Shown piece after piece: positions 1 through 8,455 of a DNA stretch of 32,951 nt (position 1 is the stretch's first letter; each line of letters starts with the position of its first letter). The position numbers were made by a program, and so were the translations under genes. The notes beneath the pieces are model-generated. The model ran no database searches and was not told where the DNA came from. It was given only the letters and a program-made list of their open reading frames with translations. This stretch comes from Gemmatimonadaceae bacterium. GTDB taxonomy: Bacteria; Gemmatimonadota; Gemmatimonadetes; Gemmatimonadales; Gemmatimonadaceae. Location: assembly GCA_016742275.1 (NCBI GenBank), contig JACVCD010000017.1, forward strand, positions 1 through 32,951, written 5' to 3'.

Positions 1-1
1 G

Positions 2-829
2 GAGTATCCCATGGTCATCAATTCCAACATCGGCGCGGCGGATCACGAAGCCGCGCATATGTGGTGGCCCATGGTGGTGGGCAACAACGAGACTTGGTAC
101 GGCTGGATGGATGAAGGATTCAATCAGTACATGAACATCCTGTCCAAAGCCGATGCGGATGGAAAGTCGCCGGTGCTCGATAGTCTCGGGCAGAGCTACG
201 GTGCTACCAGCGGAAACGAAGCCGAGGCACCGATGATGTGGAACGCCAACTATGGCGGACCGGGATTCTATGGCTTCACGACGTACACCAAGACTCCGCT
301 CATGCTGTCGATGCTCGGCGCCATGGTGGGTGACAGCGCTGTACAGCGTGCGCATCGCGAGTGGGCCAGCGCCTGGCTGTTCAAACATCCGTCGCCGTGG
401 GATTGGATGTTCTTCATGAACAAGGCGCTGGGCCGCAATCTCGATTGGTTCTGGTACAGCTGGCTCTTCACCACCGATGCGGTGAATGGCCGTCTGGCTA
501 GCGTGAAGCGTCAGGGCCTCAACACGGCCGTGGTGGTAGCGCAGGATGGCAACATGCCGGCACCCATCGTGCTCGACGTGACCTTTGCCAAGACAGGGCC
601 GGCTATCCGCCCCATGCGCAACGCCGTCATGCTCAACGACTCAACGGCGCGGGTTACCGTGCCTGTGGACGTGTGGTTTGACGGACGTCGTGAACACACG
701 GTGAATCTGGTGTTCGGCGGGCGTGCCATTGTGTCGGTGCAGCTGGATCCGCAGGCGCGATTCCCGGATCGTGATCCCAAGGACAATCTCTGGACGGCGA
801 AGGCAGCGGAGAAGCCGGCAACGCGCTGA
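2..829 (+). CDS. M1-family zinc metallopeptidase, C-terminal part (5' end outside window)
   Basis: This is the C-terminal 275 residues of a gluzincin aminopeptidase-like protein. The reading frame is already open at base 2 and reads EYPMV, which matches the G-x-M/x-E-Y-P-M substrate motif of M1 peptidases, so the ATG at base 11 is internal and the gene starts upstream of the window. The zinc motif follows: HEAAH, then 18 residues, then the third ligand Glu in WMDEGFNQY. The remainder is the helical C-terminal domain and a short beta domain ending near SVQLDPQARFPD. M1 enzymes remove N-terminal residues from peptides; in this phylum many are secreted, but the signal-peptide region is not visible. 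The last 94 bases of coding sequence and 17 bases beyond the stop (733-843) recur at 3360-3482 after the KAP gene. The family assignment is firm; the substrate is unknown. Confidence 0.9.
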   Translation, partial: EYPMVINSNIGAADHEAAHMWWPMVVGNNETWYGWMDEGFNQYMNILSKADADGKSPVLDSLGQSYGATSGNEAEAPMMWNANYGGPGFYGFTTYTKTPLMLSMLGAMVGDSAVQRAHREWASAWLFKHPSPWDWMFFMNKALGRNLDWFWYSWLFTTDAVNGRLASVKRQGLNTAVVVAQDGNMPAPIVLDVTFAKTGPAIRPMRNAVMLNDSTARVTVPVDVWFDGRREHTVNLVFGGRAIVSVQLDPQARFPDRDPKDNLWTAKAAEKPATR

Positions 830-843
830 GCAATCGTTCGAGT
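733..843 (+). repeat. Left copy of a 111/123-bp direct repeat (3' end of the peptidase gene)
   Basis: These bases encode the last 31 residues of the M1 peptidase, its stop codon and 14 bases beyond. They match 3360-3482 except for one substitution after the stop (gcaatcg here, gcactcg there) and a 12-base unit, gcagcggagaag, that is single here and doubled there. Similarity stops abruptly at both ends, so the two copies behave like the flanks of an inserted segment. Confidence 0.93.
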
Positions 844-872
844 GTGCAAAGTTTCGACGGCCCTCGAACGAT
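833..872 (+). other. 10-bp perfect inverted repeat after the peptidase stop
   Basis: Arms ATCGTTCGAG (833-842) and CTCGAACGAT (863-872) are perfectly complementary across a 20-base spacer. The left arm lies inside the direct repeat and the right arm lies in the inserted DNA, so this structure exists only at the left junction. There is no T-tract, so it is not a classical terminator; a recombinase core or a protein site is possible. Confidence 0.5.
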
Positions 873-902
873 CAAGGCAATAGTGAATTCGAAGAAGAAT
901 CG

Positions 903-3323
903 ATGAAAGAAAACTCGAAGAGTCGGCTGGCGGCTCGTTCTTTAGATCGTCCTCTGCTATCGGACGAGCCGCTGTCGAGCCCCAAAGGCGATCGGTTTGG
1001 TATAGTCGGCTTTGCGCGGAGGGTAGCGCAGCTAGCCCTAAATGTGCCAGGAACATCAACAATGACAATTGGTGTCACGGCCCCTTGGGGAAGCGGCAAG
1101 TCTACAGTGCTGAACTATATCGAGGAGATCTTGCTTGGAGAGCTTTTACTCCCGGAGCATCGGCCAGTGTCTCCAGTCACAGGCAAGAGATCACCCCAAC
1201 CTATCGTCATTAGGTTCTCTCCATGGCTGTACACCGACGTAAACGCCCTTACCCGTGCGTTTTTTGATACGATTTCCAGAGGGCTTGGGCCACACGTTGG
1301 TTCGATATCCTCGCGCGCGTCATTCACTGAGGCGATGGGTGTAGTTGCGCAAGCGCTACAACCAGCAGCGAAGGCAGTAGGAGTATCCATGCTGCCAGGA
1401 GATGACGGCACCTTAGCTGTCGGTCTCCTCCGCCTAATGGCGCGCGCTATCGGTGCTGGTTCAAAGCGAACTGCGCTGGCCGAGCAAGACGTGTTGCTCG
1501 CGAAGGAAAAAATCACACGAGCTCTAGTTGGCTTGTCGAATTCTTCCGCGCCCAGAAGAGTTGTCGTACTTGTTGATGATCTCGATCGCTTAAGGCAGGA
1601 TGAGTTGCTGGGAATGCTTAAACTGCTTCGCCTCGCAGCAGGATTGCCGAATATCACTTATGTCGTTGCTCTTGACGAGCATCGCGTTTCGAGCGCACTG
1701 AACCCGGAGTCGCCAGCTGATGGAATGGCGTACTTGGAGAAATTCTTGCAGCTCTCAGTTCCTCTTCCCCTGCCAGAAGAGAGCGCGCATGTGGATTGGG
1801 TTTTGCGCGAAGCACGCGCCGTCCTCTCTGAAGTTGGCGTCGACGTAAGTGTGTTGGCGGTTGAGCGGCGTAGTGAGGAATATTTCGGGCGAGATCACTT
1901 GCTAGCCATTCTGCAAAACGCAGTGAAGAGTCACAGGGATGCCGTAAGAGTTGTCAATCTGCTAAGAGTGGCTACGGTCGGTGACCATACCGCAGTAGAC
2001 TTCCATGCCAAGGACCTGCTGATCCTATGTGTGGTGAAGGCCGCAATGCCGAATCTTTACCGCTTTATTGTAAGCAATAAGCGATTGCTTGTTCATCGTT
2101 CCCATCGACTGTTTCCAGAACCAAGTTCGTCGACGGCGAAGAAACAACGATTAGACGAGATTGGGATAGCACTCACAAGAGCTGGAATCGCTCTCCCTGA
2201 CGAAGGATGGAGAGAAGCTTTGGATGTTACAAGCCAGCCAGGGCTATCCGGCCCGGACCAGCAAGAGTTGTGGCTTGAGTCTCTGATTTCACTTTTCCCA
2301 AATCTTACGCAGACAGCATTTTCAGCGAGCGCTATGCGCAAGCTGCACTCGAGTTGTAGGATTGAGTCCTTTCATCACTTCGATTCATATTTTCGATTCG
2401 AACGGAGCACGGGAGTTGCTTCGCGAGCAGACGTGGAGCGAGCTCTTCGCGCAGTGACTGAAAATGCGTATGACGGGCTTGAACTCGAGTGGTTTGTGGG
2501 CCAGCTAGCCGGACTGCACGTTGATGCACAATACTACCTACTGGATGTGCTGCTGGATGACCTGGCTCATGCAAATGTTTCGGAGCTTCAATGTTCGTTC
2601 CGTTCTCTCCTCGCTATTTTTTTTAGCTATCGTTGGCAAGTGGTCTCTCGCGATGACGCCAACATAAGCTTGTTTGAAGCTCTTGAGCGCGTTGTGTGGT
2701 CAGTCTTGACTCGACTTCGGCATAGGATCTCATTCGATAGCTGGGCTCTATGCATCGCGCAGCTGGTTGGACTCGTCGCTGACGCTGATGGTGTTGAGCT
2801 TGTGGACCATTTGGTGTCTTCGTCGCAGAGCGATATTAGGCTATCTCCGCTAGAGGCAGGCTTGGTGGCTTCTCTTGTAGTCTTTCAAGCGGAGACAGTC
2901 GCTCGCGAAACTCTTGCTAGACTTGATTCCGGAATGAGTGCTTCGCGAACTATGGTTGGCTCTCTTTGGCGCTTCTATCGCCTGTCGCAGGCCGCAGGTG
3001 TTGCCACCGGCAAAGAAGAAGAAGCCTTGCCTATTGTTCACTCAATCGACCAGATGCTGCGTTCAAATCCCAAGCTTGTTGGTGTAGTCTTATCTCTTGC
3101 TGCGCAGTGGAGTGGCAACAACTACGAAGCTCCGAGCTTTATCGAAACGAATCGCAGCAGAATCGACGCGTCTTTGTCGAAATTCGTCTCGAGGTCGGTT
3201 CTGGATGATGCGCTCAGCCTTTACGCAAGGCAGACAACCTCAGATGTTCAGTGGGCGACCTTGGTGGACGATTACTTGGATTTGCTATCGACCGAACCTG
3301 AGGGTGCGGATGATTCTTTGTGA
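903..3323 (+). CDS. KAP-family P-loop NTPase
   Basis: An 806-residue soluble-looking ATPase of the KAP family (named for Kidins220/ARMS and the F-plasmid phage-exclusion protein PifA). The Walker A region is APWGSGKST at residues 60-68, of the KAP form W-G-S-G-K-S. The IRFSPWLY strand follows at about 103-110, Walker B is VVVLVDDLDRL at 220-230, then YVVALDEHRV (253-262) and the typical YLEKFLQLSVPLP segment (277-289). Many bacterial KAP proteins carry membrane helices between Walker A and B; I see none convincing here. Residues from about 320 to 806 form a long, mostly helical region I cannot assign. The frame stays open upstream into the peptidase gene, but composition and the A/G-rich gaagaagaa before the ATG at 903 support this start. 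KAP NTPases are often in phage-defence or mobile contexts; the AT-rich composition and flanking repeats fit acquisition by transfer. A defence role is inference. Confidence 0.88.
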   Translation: MKENSKSRLAARSLDRPLLSDEPLSSPKGDRFGIVGFARRVAQLALNVPGTSTMTIGVTAPWGSGKSTVLNYIEEILLGELLLPEHRPVSPVTGKRSPQPIVIRFSPWLYTDVNALTRAFFDTISRGLGPHVGSISSRASFTEAMGVVAQALQPAAKAVGVSMLPGDDGTLAVGLLRLMARAIGAGSKRTALAEQDVLLAKEKITRALVGLSNSSAPRRVVVLVDDLDRLRQDELLGMLKLLRLAAGLPNITYVVALDEHRVSSALNPESPADGMAYLEKFLQLSVPLPLPEESAHVDWVLREARAVLSEVGVDVSVLAVERRSEEYFGRDHLLAILQNAVKSHRDAVRVVNLLRVATVGDHTAVDFHAKDLLILCVVKAAMPNLYRFIVSNKRLLVHRSHRLFPEPSSSTAKKQRLDEIGIALTRAGIALPDEGWREALDVTSQPGLSGPDQQELWLESLISLFPNLTQTAFSASAMRKLHSSCRIESFHHFDSYFRFERSTGVASRADVERALRAVTENAYDGLELEWFVGQLAGLHVDAQYYLLDVLLDDLAHANVSELQCSFRSLLAIFFSYRWQVVSRDDANISLFEALERVVWSVLTRLRHRISFDSWALCIAQLVGLVADADGVELVDHLVSSSQSDIRLSPLEAGLVASLVVFQAETVARETLARLDSGMSASRTMVGSLWRFYRLSQAAGVATGKEEEALPIVHSIDQMLRSNPKLVGVVLSLAAQWSGNNYEAPSFIETNRSRIDASLSKFVSRSVLDDALSLYARQTTSDVQWATLVDDYLDLLSTEPEGADDSL

Positions 3324-3324
3324 A

Positions 3325-3468
3325 ATGCAGGTGCTTGTCGGTAGCGTACCCGTTTCGAGGTCGGTGCAGCTGGATCCGCAGGCGCGATTCCCGGATCGTG
3401 ATCCCAAGGACAATCTCTGGACGGCGAAGGCAGCGGAGAAGGCAGCGGAGAAGCCGGCAACGCGCTGA
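3325..3468 (+). pseudogene. Detached duplicate of the M1 peptidase C-terminus
   Basis: An ATG two bases after the KAP stop opens a 47-codon frame whose last 36 residues repeat the peptidase tail (SVQLDPQARFPDRDPKDNLW and onward), with one extra AAEK unit. It lacks every catalytic element and has no good ribosome-binding site, so it is best read as the displaced native 3' end of the peptidase gene rather than a working gene. The short stretch before the repeat (3325-3359) has only weak resemblance to the corresponding peptidase sequence. Confidence 0.75.
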
Positions 3469-3482
3469 GCACTCGTTCGAGT
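3360..3482 (+). repeat. Right copy of the direct repeat, with a 12-bp internal duplication
   Basis: This is the 123-bp counterpart of 733-843. It carries two tandem copies of gcagcggagaag (3430-3441 and 3442-3453), adding AAEK to the encoded tail. It is followed within 50 bases by a strong terminator, which suggests that this copy is the original chromosomal end of the peptidase gene. Confidence 0.93.
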
Positions 3483-3531
3483 TCCAGTCGGAACTCACGC
3501 GAGAATTCGATGAATGAGGGGCGCGATGAGG

Positions 3532-3563
3532 GGCGCGGGTTCATGGAACCCGCGCCTCTTTTT
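3532..3563 (+). terminator. Rho-independent terminator
   Basis: An 11-bp perfect G+C-rich stem (3532-3542 with 3546-3556, 3-base loop) is followed by ct and five T residues. It would end plus-strand transcription from the peptidase/KAP side. It overlaps the stop codon of the convergent DUF4249 gene at 3541-3543. Confidence 0.88.
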
Positions 3564-4422
3564 CTGCCACCGCACTGGCAATGAAGTAGCCAAGCGCACG
3601 CACTTCGGGTCGTGTCAGATTGGCGACGTTTCCGCGCACATTCGCGGCTGGCACCGCAAATGGTGATCCGTCACCATTACCCTGCTGATTGAGTGCCACG
3701 TAGTAGCGCCACACCGATTCGGAGATCGAGTATTGGCGCATCTTCACTGTCTGTCCGGATTGCACCTTGGTTTCGTCAAAGGGCTGGAAGTTCCGGGCGA
3801 GACCACCGGAATACATCTCGTCGCTGGCCACGATGCGAATGGTGTACGGAATTTGCGTGTAGCGCACCATGGTGCCGTCTATCCACTGATCCCACATGTA
3901 GTAGTTGGTCTGCGTCATGGGATCACGCATGTTGATCGTGGCGCGTAAACCGTCAGTCGCCGCATCCTTTCCTTCCCGACTCATGAAGTACAGTGAGTCG
4001 ATCGGTGGCACGGCGTCGAGTCGTTCAGTCGACTCGTAGCGATCGCCCTTCCAGTCGATGCGAAGTGTGTAGGTGCGTCCAACTTCGGCCACGAGATCCT
4101 GCGTTTCGTATTGACCGGGTGCCCGCGTTGACTCTACGAAACTCACTGCGCGTCCACGGTCATCCGTGACAGTGACCGTGGCACCACGCGCCGGTGGTGT
4201 CGGCACGTTGGAGAAGTAGGCCGCCGTGGTGGTGAGCCGGAATGACTGCCGTCCGCTTGGCGCACCCTGAATGGCTTCGAGGCGCGCCTCCACCACGAGA
4301 CGCTCCGGTCCTTCGTCGACATCGATGCTCACCACACGTTCGCACGCGCCCTGTGTCAATGCCGCGAGCGCCACAAGCAACGGTCGAGTCTTTCGCGCGA
4401 CTTTCGAATTCATCAGCGACAT
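3541..4422 (-). CDS. DUF4249-type outer-membrane lipoprotein, partner of the TonB receptor
   Basis: A 293-residue exported protein, last gene of a four-gene operon. The N-terminus (MSLMNSKVARK, then a hydrophobic stretch ending ALTQGAC) looks like a lipoprotein signal, although Gln at -3 of the Cys is an unusual lipobox residue. After it come beta-rich regions with VTVTDDRGR and YTLRIDWKGDRYES, as in DUF4249 proteins that accompany STN-type TonB receptors in Bacteroidetes. I chose the ATG at 4422 because a GAGG overlaps the upstream stop at a good distance and the receptor stop lies only 7 bases away, implying translational coupling. ATG 4413 is an alternative. The family role is thought to be a surface-exposed accessory to its receptor; the ligand is unknown. 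The DUF assignment rests on sequence feel and operon position. Confidence 0.72.
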   Translation of the reverse strand: MSLMNSKVARKTRPLLVALAALTQGACERVVSIDVDEGPERLVVEARLEAIQGAPSGRQSFRLTTTAAYFSNVPTPPARGATVTVTDDRGRAVSFVESTRAPGQYETQDLVAEVGRTYTLRIDWKGDRYESTERLDAVPPIDSLYFMSREGKDAATDGLRATINMRDPMTQTNYYMWDQWIDGTMVRYTQIPYTIRIVASDEMYSGGLARNFQPFDETKVQSGQTVKMRQYSISESVWRYYVALNQQGNGDGSPFAVPAANVRGNVANLTRPEVRALGYFIASAVAEKEARVP

Positions 4423-4429
4423 CAGTTCC

Positions 4430-7270
4430 TCAGAAGCGAAAGACATAGTTGATGCTCGGCACAATGCCGAAAATCGATGTGCGAACCGCTTCGGTGATCA
4501 GCGGATTCTTTTCCTGCGGCCGCACGTGCATGGACTGCGCATTGAAGCGGTTGTAGGCGTTGAGCAGACCGAACTGCAATTCGCCGCGTCGCATGAGTCG
4601 CGTGGCGCTCAAATCGAGTCGATGGTACAGCGGGAGGCGCGCACCGTTGCGTGGGCCGTACTCGGCAATCACGAATCCATCGAGCTCGTAGCGCGTGTGC
4701 GGCAGCGTGATGGGAAGACCGGACGCCACGACAAACGACGAGCCAAGCGTCCACTTCGGTTTCCACTGATATACGCCGACCAGCGAAAGCGTATGGGTCT
4801 TGTCGAACGGTGAGACATACCAGCGACCTTCGTTCACACCACCGCCCTGTGTCGCTCCGGCACGCGGCGGTACCTGGAATCGCTGCTCGGCGCGGGCCAA
4901 TGTGTAGCTGGCCCATCCCGTCAGGCGACCGGTGGTGCGCCGCGCAAAGAGTTCGAGGCCAGTCGCACGTCCTTGACCTTGCACGAGCAGTGTTTCGAGT
5001 CGTGGATTGAGTACCACATCTGCACCATCGATGTAGTCCACCACATTCTTGGAGCGCTTGCCGTAGATCTCGGCCGTAAACTCGTAAGACGCCGTGCGTC
5101 CACTGTACCCAAGAGCGATCTGGTCGGCGCGCTGCGGTTGAATCCAGTCTCCAACCGGTTCCCACACATCGAGCGGTGTGGGTGAATTCGTGTTGGACAC
5201 GAGTTGCAGAAATTGCTGCGTGCGCGCGTAGCTGGCCTTGAGGCTGTGATTGGGCGTCAGCGTGAAACGCATGGACGCGCGCGGCTCCCACCCGCCGTAT
5301 CGCGCAAACGATGTCTTCTTGGACAGCGACACACTGTCCAGCAGTACACCAGGTTCGTACCGGCCAAGCACCGGATTGTAGACCACCGGCGCATCATTGC
5401 GATACACGTAGCGTGTGCCGGGCCCCTGGCGATCAAATGCGGAATAACGCACGCCGTACTTGGCCGCAATACGCGACCCGAGTTCGACTTCGTGCTCGAT
5501 ATACGCCGCAGTGGCCAGACCATGGCGTGGCTCGATGATGCGGGGACGCAATAGTAGCGTGTCCCCCTTGGGGGTCATCGCGCCGGGACTGAACTCATTT
5601 GACGTCAGCTCGGCGCCGAACGTGAGCGATTGGCGGTTGGACAACTGCCACGCTTCATCGATCTTGATACCAGTGCTCTTGATACCGGCCACCCAGCGCG
5701 CCGAGTCCCGTGGCTCGAGTCGAAACTGCAGGCGATAGTCGTAGTCGCTCTGGGTGGCCGTCACCTTCGAGAACAACGCACCAAACGCCTGATTCCACCG
5801 GAGTGTGGTGGAGGTGTTGCCCCAGCCCACACCCGCGCCTTCAACGGGCTGCTTGAAGTGATCGCGACCGGCATAGGTGGAGAACATCAATGCACCAGAC
5901 TTGCCAAGTCGCCAATTGATCTTGGCATTCACGTCGTAGAAGTACGCATCCGTCTCCTGTAGTGCCGTGTCGCTCGCGAACGCGAGAAAGAGATCGGCGT
6001 ACGAACGGCGCCCTGCCACGAGATAGCTGCCGCGCTTGCCAGGCAGCGGGCCTTCGACCAGCACGCGACTGGAAAGCAGACCGATCGACGCCGAGCCACC
6101 GAACTGTGTTGCATTGCCTTCGCGCTGCCGCACGTCCACCACGCTGGATAGACGTCCGCCGAACTTGGCGGGGATGGCACCCTTGTAGAGCGTGACATCA
6201 TCCACGGCATCGGCATTGAATGTGCTGATGAAGCCGAGAATGTGTGACGGGTTGTAGATGGTGGCTTCGTCGAGCAGAATGAGATTCTGGTCCACGGCGC
6301 CGCCGCGCACACTGAACGCCGTCGATGCATCACTGGTGGTGGCAACACCAGGCAGGAGTGTGAGACTGCGTAGCGGATCCACTTCGCCGAGCAGCGGGGG
6401 AGCTTGGCGCACCGTGCGCAGGTCGAGTCGATTGACGCTCATGTCCGGGAGCGTCGGATCGAGATCTGCTCGCTCGGCCTTGGTGGCTTCGACCTTCACA
6501 GCGGAGAGCACCACACTGCGAGGACGCAAAATGAGATCGCGTGTGGTATTGCTGCTGATGGTCACCACTGTGTCGAGCGGAGAGAACCCGAGTGAGCGCA
6601 CCTGCAGGCGATACGTGCCCGCTGCGAGCATGAGCAGGTAGAAACCTTCCTCATTGCTTTCGCGACGCGCACTCGATGTTTCTGCATCTTCTGATGCTCC
6701 GGCCTCCAGCACCGCGTGACGCACGACTTCGAGACTGCTGGCGTTTCTCACGTAGCCAGACACACGAAACAACTGTGTGGTGCTGTCGGCGCGTGGTCTC
6801 CGGGGTTCCGTGGTACGCGGCACCACAATGACCTGTCCAGCCGGGCCGACCATTGCACGTAGTGCGCTGCCATCGAGCGCACGCAGCAACGCATCGCGAG
6901 CAGTGAATCGACCGGCTGTCGGCGTGATCGGCGTTTCGAGTTCCGGGCGTGCCGGATCTGCGGCGAAACTCAGTCGCGCCTGACGTGCGATGTCGTCGAG
7001 AACCTTGCCACGTGGTTGACGTGTGCTGTTCAGCGTAACGATGGTGGCGAGTGCACCTTTGGGTGGCGAAGCGCTGTCGAGCGGAACAAAGCCGGCAGGT
7101 ACAGTGCTGCTACGCTGCGCATGCAACACGGTTGCGGGAATGGTCAGGGCGCTCGCGAGCAGTGCACCGAACAGCAGCAGCGCACGTCGTCGCAGCGGCG
7201 CGCACCATCGCGCAGCCAGCGGGGCGCCCGCGGCATTCAGCCGACGGGCGTGGAATAGCGAAACACGCAT
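4430..7270 (-). CDS. TonB-dependent outer-membrane receptor with STN signalling domain
   Basis: A 946-residue receptor. Order of parts: basic N-terminus and signal sequence (about 29-52, ending LHAQ); STN domain (about 85-152), which in FecA-type transducers passes ligand status to a FecR protein; carboxypeptidase-regulatory-like beta domain (about 168-250); plug (about 290-400, with FSVRGGAVDQNLILLDEA and the YKGAIPAKFGGRLSSVVDV strand); then a 22-strand-type barrel ending in the aromatic signature NYVFRF. It would import a ligand across the outer membrane using TonB-ExbBD energy, none of which is encoded nearby. It starts 3 bases after the FecR stop and is followed by the DUF4249 lipoprotein, so receptor, transducer and sigma factor form one regulated unit. 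The ligand cannot be told from the sequence; iron chelate, sugar polymer and peptide are all possible. Confidence 0.9.
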   Translation of the reverse strand: MRVSLFHARRLNAAGAPLAARWCAPLRRRALLLFGALLASALTIPATVLHAQRSSTVPAGFVPLDSASPPKGALATIVTLNSTRQPRGKVLDDIARQARLSFAADPARPELETPITPTAGRFTARDALLRALDGSALRAMVGPAGQVIVVPRTTEPRRPRADSTTQLFRVSGYVRNASSLEVVRHAVLEAGASEDAETSSARRESNEEGFYLLMLAAGTYRLQVRSLGFSPLDTVVTISSNTTRDLILRPRSVVLSAVKVEATKAERADLDPTLPDMSVNRLDLRTVRQAPPLLGEVDPLRSLTLLPGVATTSDASTAFSVRGGAVDQNLILLDEATIYNPSHILGFISTFNADAVDDVTLYKGAIPAKFGGRLSSVVDVRQREGNATQFGGSASIGLLSSRVLVEGPLPGKRGSYLVAGRRSYADLFLAFASDTALQETDAYFYDVNAKINWRLGKSGALMFSTYAGRDHFKQPVEGAGVGWGNTSTTLRWNQAFGALFSKVTATQSDYDYRLQFRLEPRDSARWVAGIKSTGIKIDEAWQLSNRQSLTFGAELTSNEFSPGAMTPKGDTLLLRPRIIEPRHGLATAAYIEHEVELGSRIAAKYGVRYSAFDRQGPGTRYVYRNDAPVVYNPVLGRYEPGVLLDSVSLSKKTSFARYGGWEPRASMRFTLTPNHSLKASYARTQQFLQLVSNTNSPTPLDVWEPVGDWIQPQRADQIALGYSGRTASYEFTAEIYGKRSKNVVDYIDGADVVLNPRLETLLVQGQGRATGLELFARRTTGRLTGWASYTLARAEQRFQVPPRAGATQGGGVNEGRWYVSPFDKTHTLSLVGVYQWKPKWTLGSSFVVASGLPITLPHTRYELDGFVIAEYGPRNGARLPLYHRLDLSATRLMRRGELQFGLLNAYNRFNAQSMHVRPQEKNPLITEAVRTSIFGIVPSINYVFRF

Positions 7271-7273
7271 CTA

Positions 7274-8383
7274 TCAGGGAATCAGTGTGATTTGCGTTCC
7301 GCGCTGCTCGATCTCCACGCCAAGGACGGCGGTAAGCATGTCGAGAAGCTGCGGGAGTGGTTGTGTCTCGAAGCGCGCCGAAAGGCGTCGGTCGAGCAAA
7401 GCGGCGGGGGCCGTGATATTCACACCATACCAACGACCGATCACGGGAAGCGCTTCCCTGAGCGGTGTACCATCGAAGTGCAGTTCACCTTCGAGCCAAC
7501 CGAGTGCCAGTGCGGCATCACGCGTGACGGTCACATGTCCAGCACCGTCCAGCCGTCCACGATCACCGGCTTGCAGTCGACGTTGCTGCATGACTGCCGT
7601 TGTGCGAGCTGCGGCGGAGTCAGCGAGTGCCACCTCGCCCTCTTCCACCGCTACGTCAACACCGGCCAGTTCGGGCCAGCCACGCACCACGAATCGAGTG
7701 CCGATGTCTTCGGCAATGGCATGTCGGATGTGCACACGAAACGGTACGCGTTCGTCGTGCACGACATCGAAGTACGCTTCGCCGTCCACACGCACATCGC
7801 GTGAGCCCTGTGCAAAGCGGCGAGGCCAGCTGGCGCGGCTTCCCGCGGCCAGCGTCAAGCGACTTCCATCTGGCAACGTCACAGCAACGCGCTGGCCGAG
7901 CGGCGCCGTCAACGTCTGCATGGCAGTACGGGAGAACTGCCAATAGCTGCCAACGGCAATCACGATTGCCGCCGCCGCTGCCCACTGCCACCGTCGCCAT
8001 GTCGTTTGGGCGACTCGTGCATTGGCTCTTGCACCGATGTCGTGCGATGCGGCAGAAGCCGCTGCTGGAGTTGCCACAGCCGCGTTCGAGTTCGGCAACT
8101 CGAGGCGCTGCTGCAACTGAGTCCACGCCATATGCGCATGCAACGCACCAAACCGGGCGTTGGCATCACCCGACTGCTGTGCCAGCACACCCGGCAACGC
8201 CAATAGCAGCGCCGCGTTGGCCGGCGACGCATCCTTCCATACCGATACCGTGCGAATGTCAGCCGGAGTCGCCGTTCCCGAGAGCACGGCGTCGATGGCA
8301 CGCACGAGCTCCGTGCCCGCATCATCGACTGATGCGGCCGCTGGCGTGACAGCGCGGGAGTTGGGAGGCGTCGGGGTCTTCAT
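7274..8383 (-). CDS. FecR-family transmembrane anti-sigma factor
   Basis: A 369-residue inner-membrane regulator. The cytoplasmic part (about 1-130) contains the segment FGALHAHMAWTQLQQRL expected to bind the sigma factor. One membrane helix lies at about 132-149 (WQWAAAAAIVIAVGSYWQF). The periplasmic FecR domain follows (about 155-260, with GQRVAVTLPDGSRLTLAAGS and VDGEAYFDVVHD), and the C-terminal region (about 295-369, GELHFDGTPLREALPVIGRW) resembles DUF4974/STN-like folds that contact the receptor's STN domain. GGAG lies 8 bases before the ATG. The gene sits between the ECF sigma gene and the STN-type receptor, the standard arrangement for cell-surface signalling. The ligand sensed is set by the receptor and is not known. 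Confidence 0.92.
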   Translation of the reverse strand: MKTPTPPNSRAVTPAAASVDDAGTELVRAIDAVLSGTATPADIRTVSVWKDASPANAALLLALPGVLAQQSGDANARFGALHAHMAWTQLQQRLELPNSNAAVATPAAASAASHDIGARANARVAQTTWRRWQWAAAAAIVIAVGSYWQFSRTAMQTLTAPLGQRVAVTLPDGSRLTLAAGSRASWPRRFAQGSRDVRVDGEAYFDVVHDERVPFRVHIRHAIAEDIGTRFVVRGWPELAGVDVAVEEGEVALADSAAARTTAVMQQRRLQAGDRGRLDGAGHVTVTRDAALALGWLEGELHFDGTPLREALPVIGRWYGVNITAPAALLDRRLSARFETQPLPQLLDMLTAVLGVEIEQRGTQITLIP

Positions 8384-8455
8384 GGCATGGTCTCCATTGA
8401 CACCACACGTGAAAAGCGGATTTCCCCCCTCCCCGTGAGCGCCATGGTACGAGCG

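Larger units (their letters stand above)
733..3482 (+). mobile_element. Candidate one-gene genomic insertion bounded by direct repeats
   Basis: Two copies of the peptidase 3' end enclose about 2.5 kb that holds only the KAP NTPase gene. The enclosed DNA is visibly poorer in G+C than both flanks (for example 2041-2100 is 25 of 60 G+C) and its codon choice is unlike the neighbouring genes. The left copy keeps the peptidase frame intact and the right copy sits next to the native terminator. That is what site-specific or homologous integration into a gene's 3' end with gene restoration would leave. No integrase, transposase or short target-site duplication is present, so the element is either passive cargo, a remnant, or a product of recombination between repeats. 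The mechanism is inference; the repeats and the composition shift are directly visible. Confidence 0.5.

Noticed and set aside
723-902. Upstream extension of the KAP frame into the peptidase gene
   Set aside because: These 60 codons lie in a different frame over the peptidase tail and have no KAP similarity; ATG 903 fits both composition and family start.
4422-5291. Long antisense-phase open frames inside the TonB receptor and other G+C-rich genes
   Set aside because: Arg/His/Ala-rich translations with no domain signal, as expected of shadow frames in high-G+C DNA.
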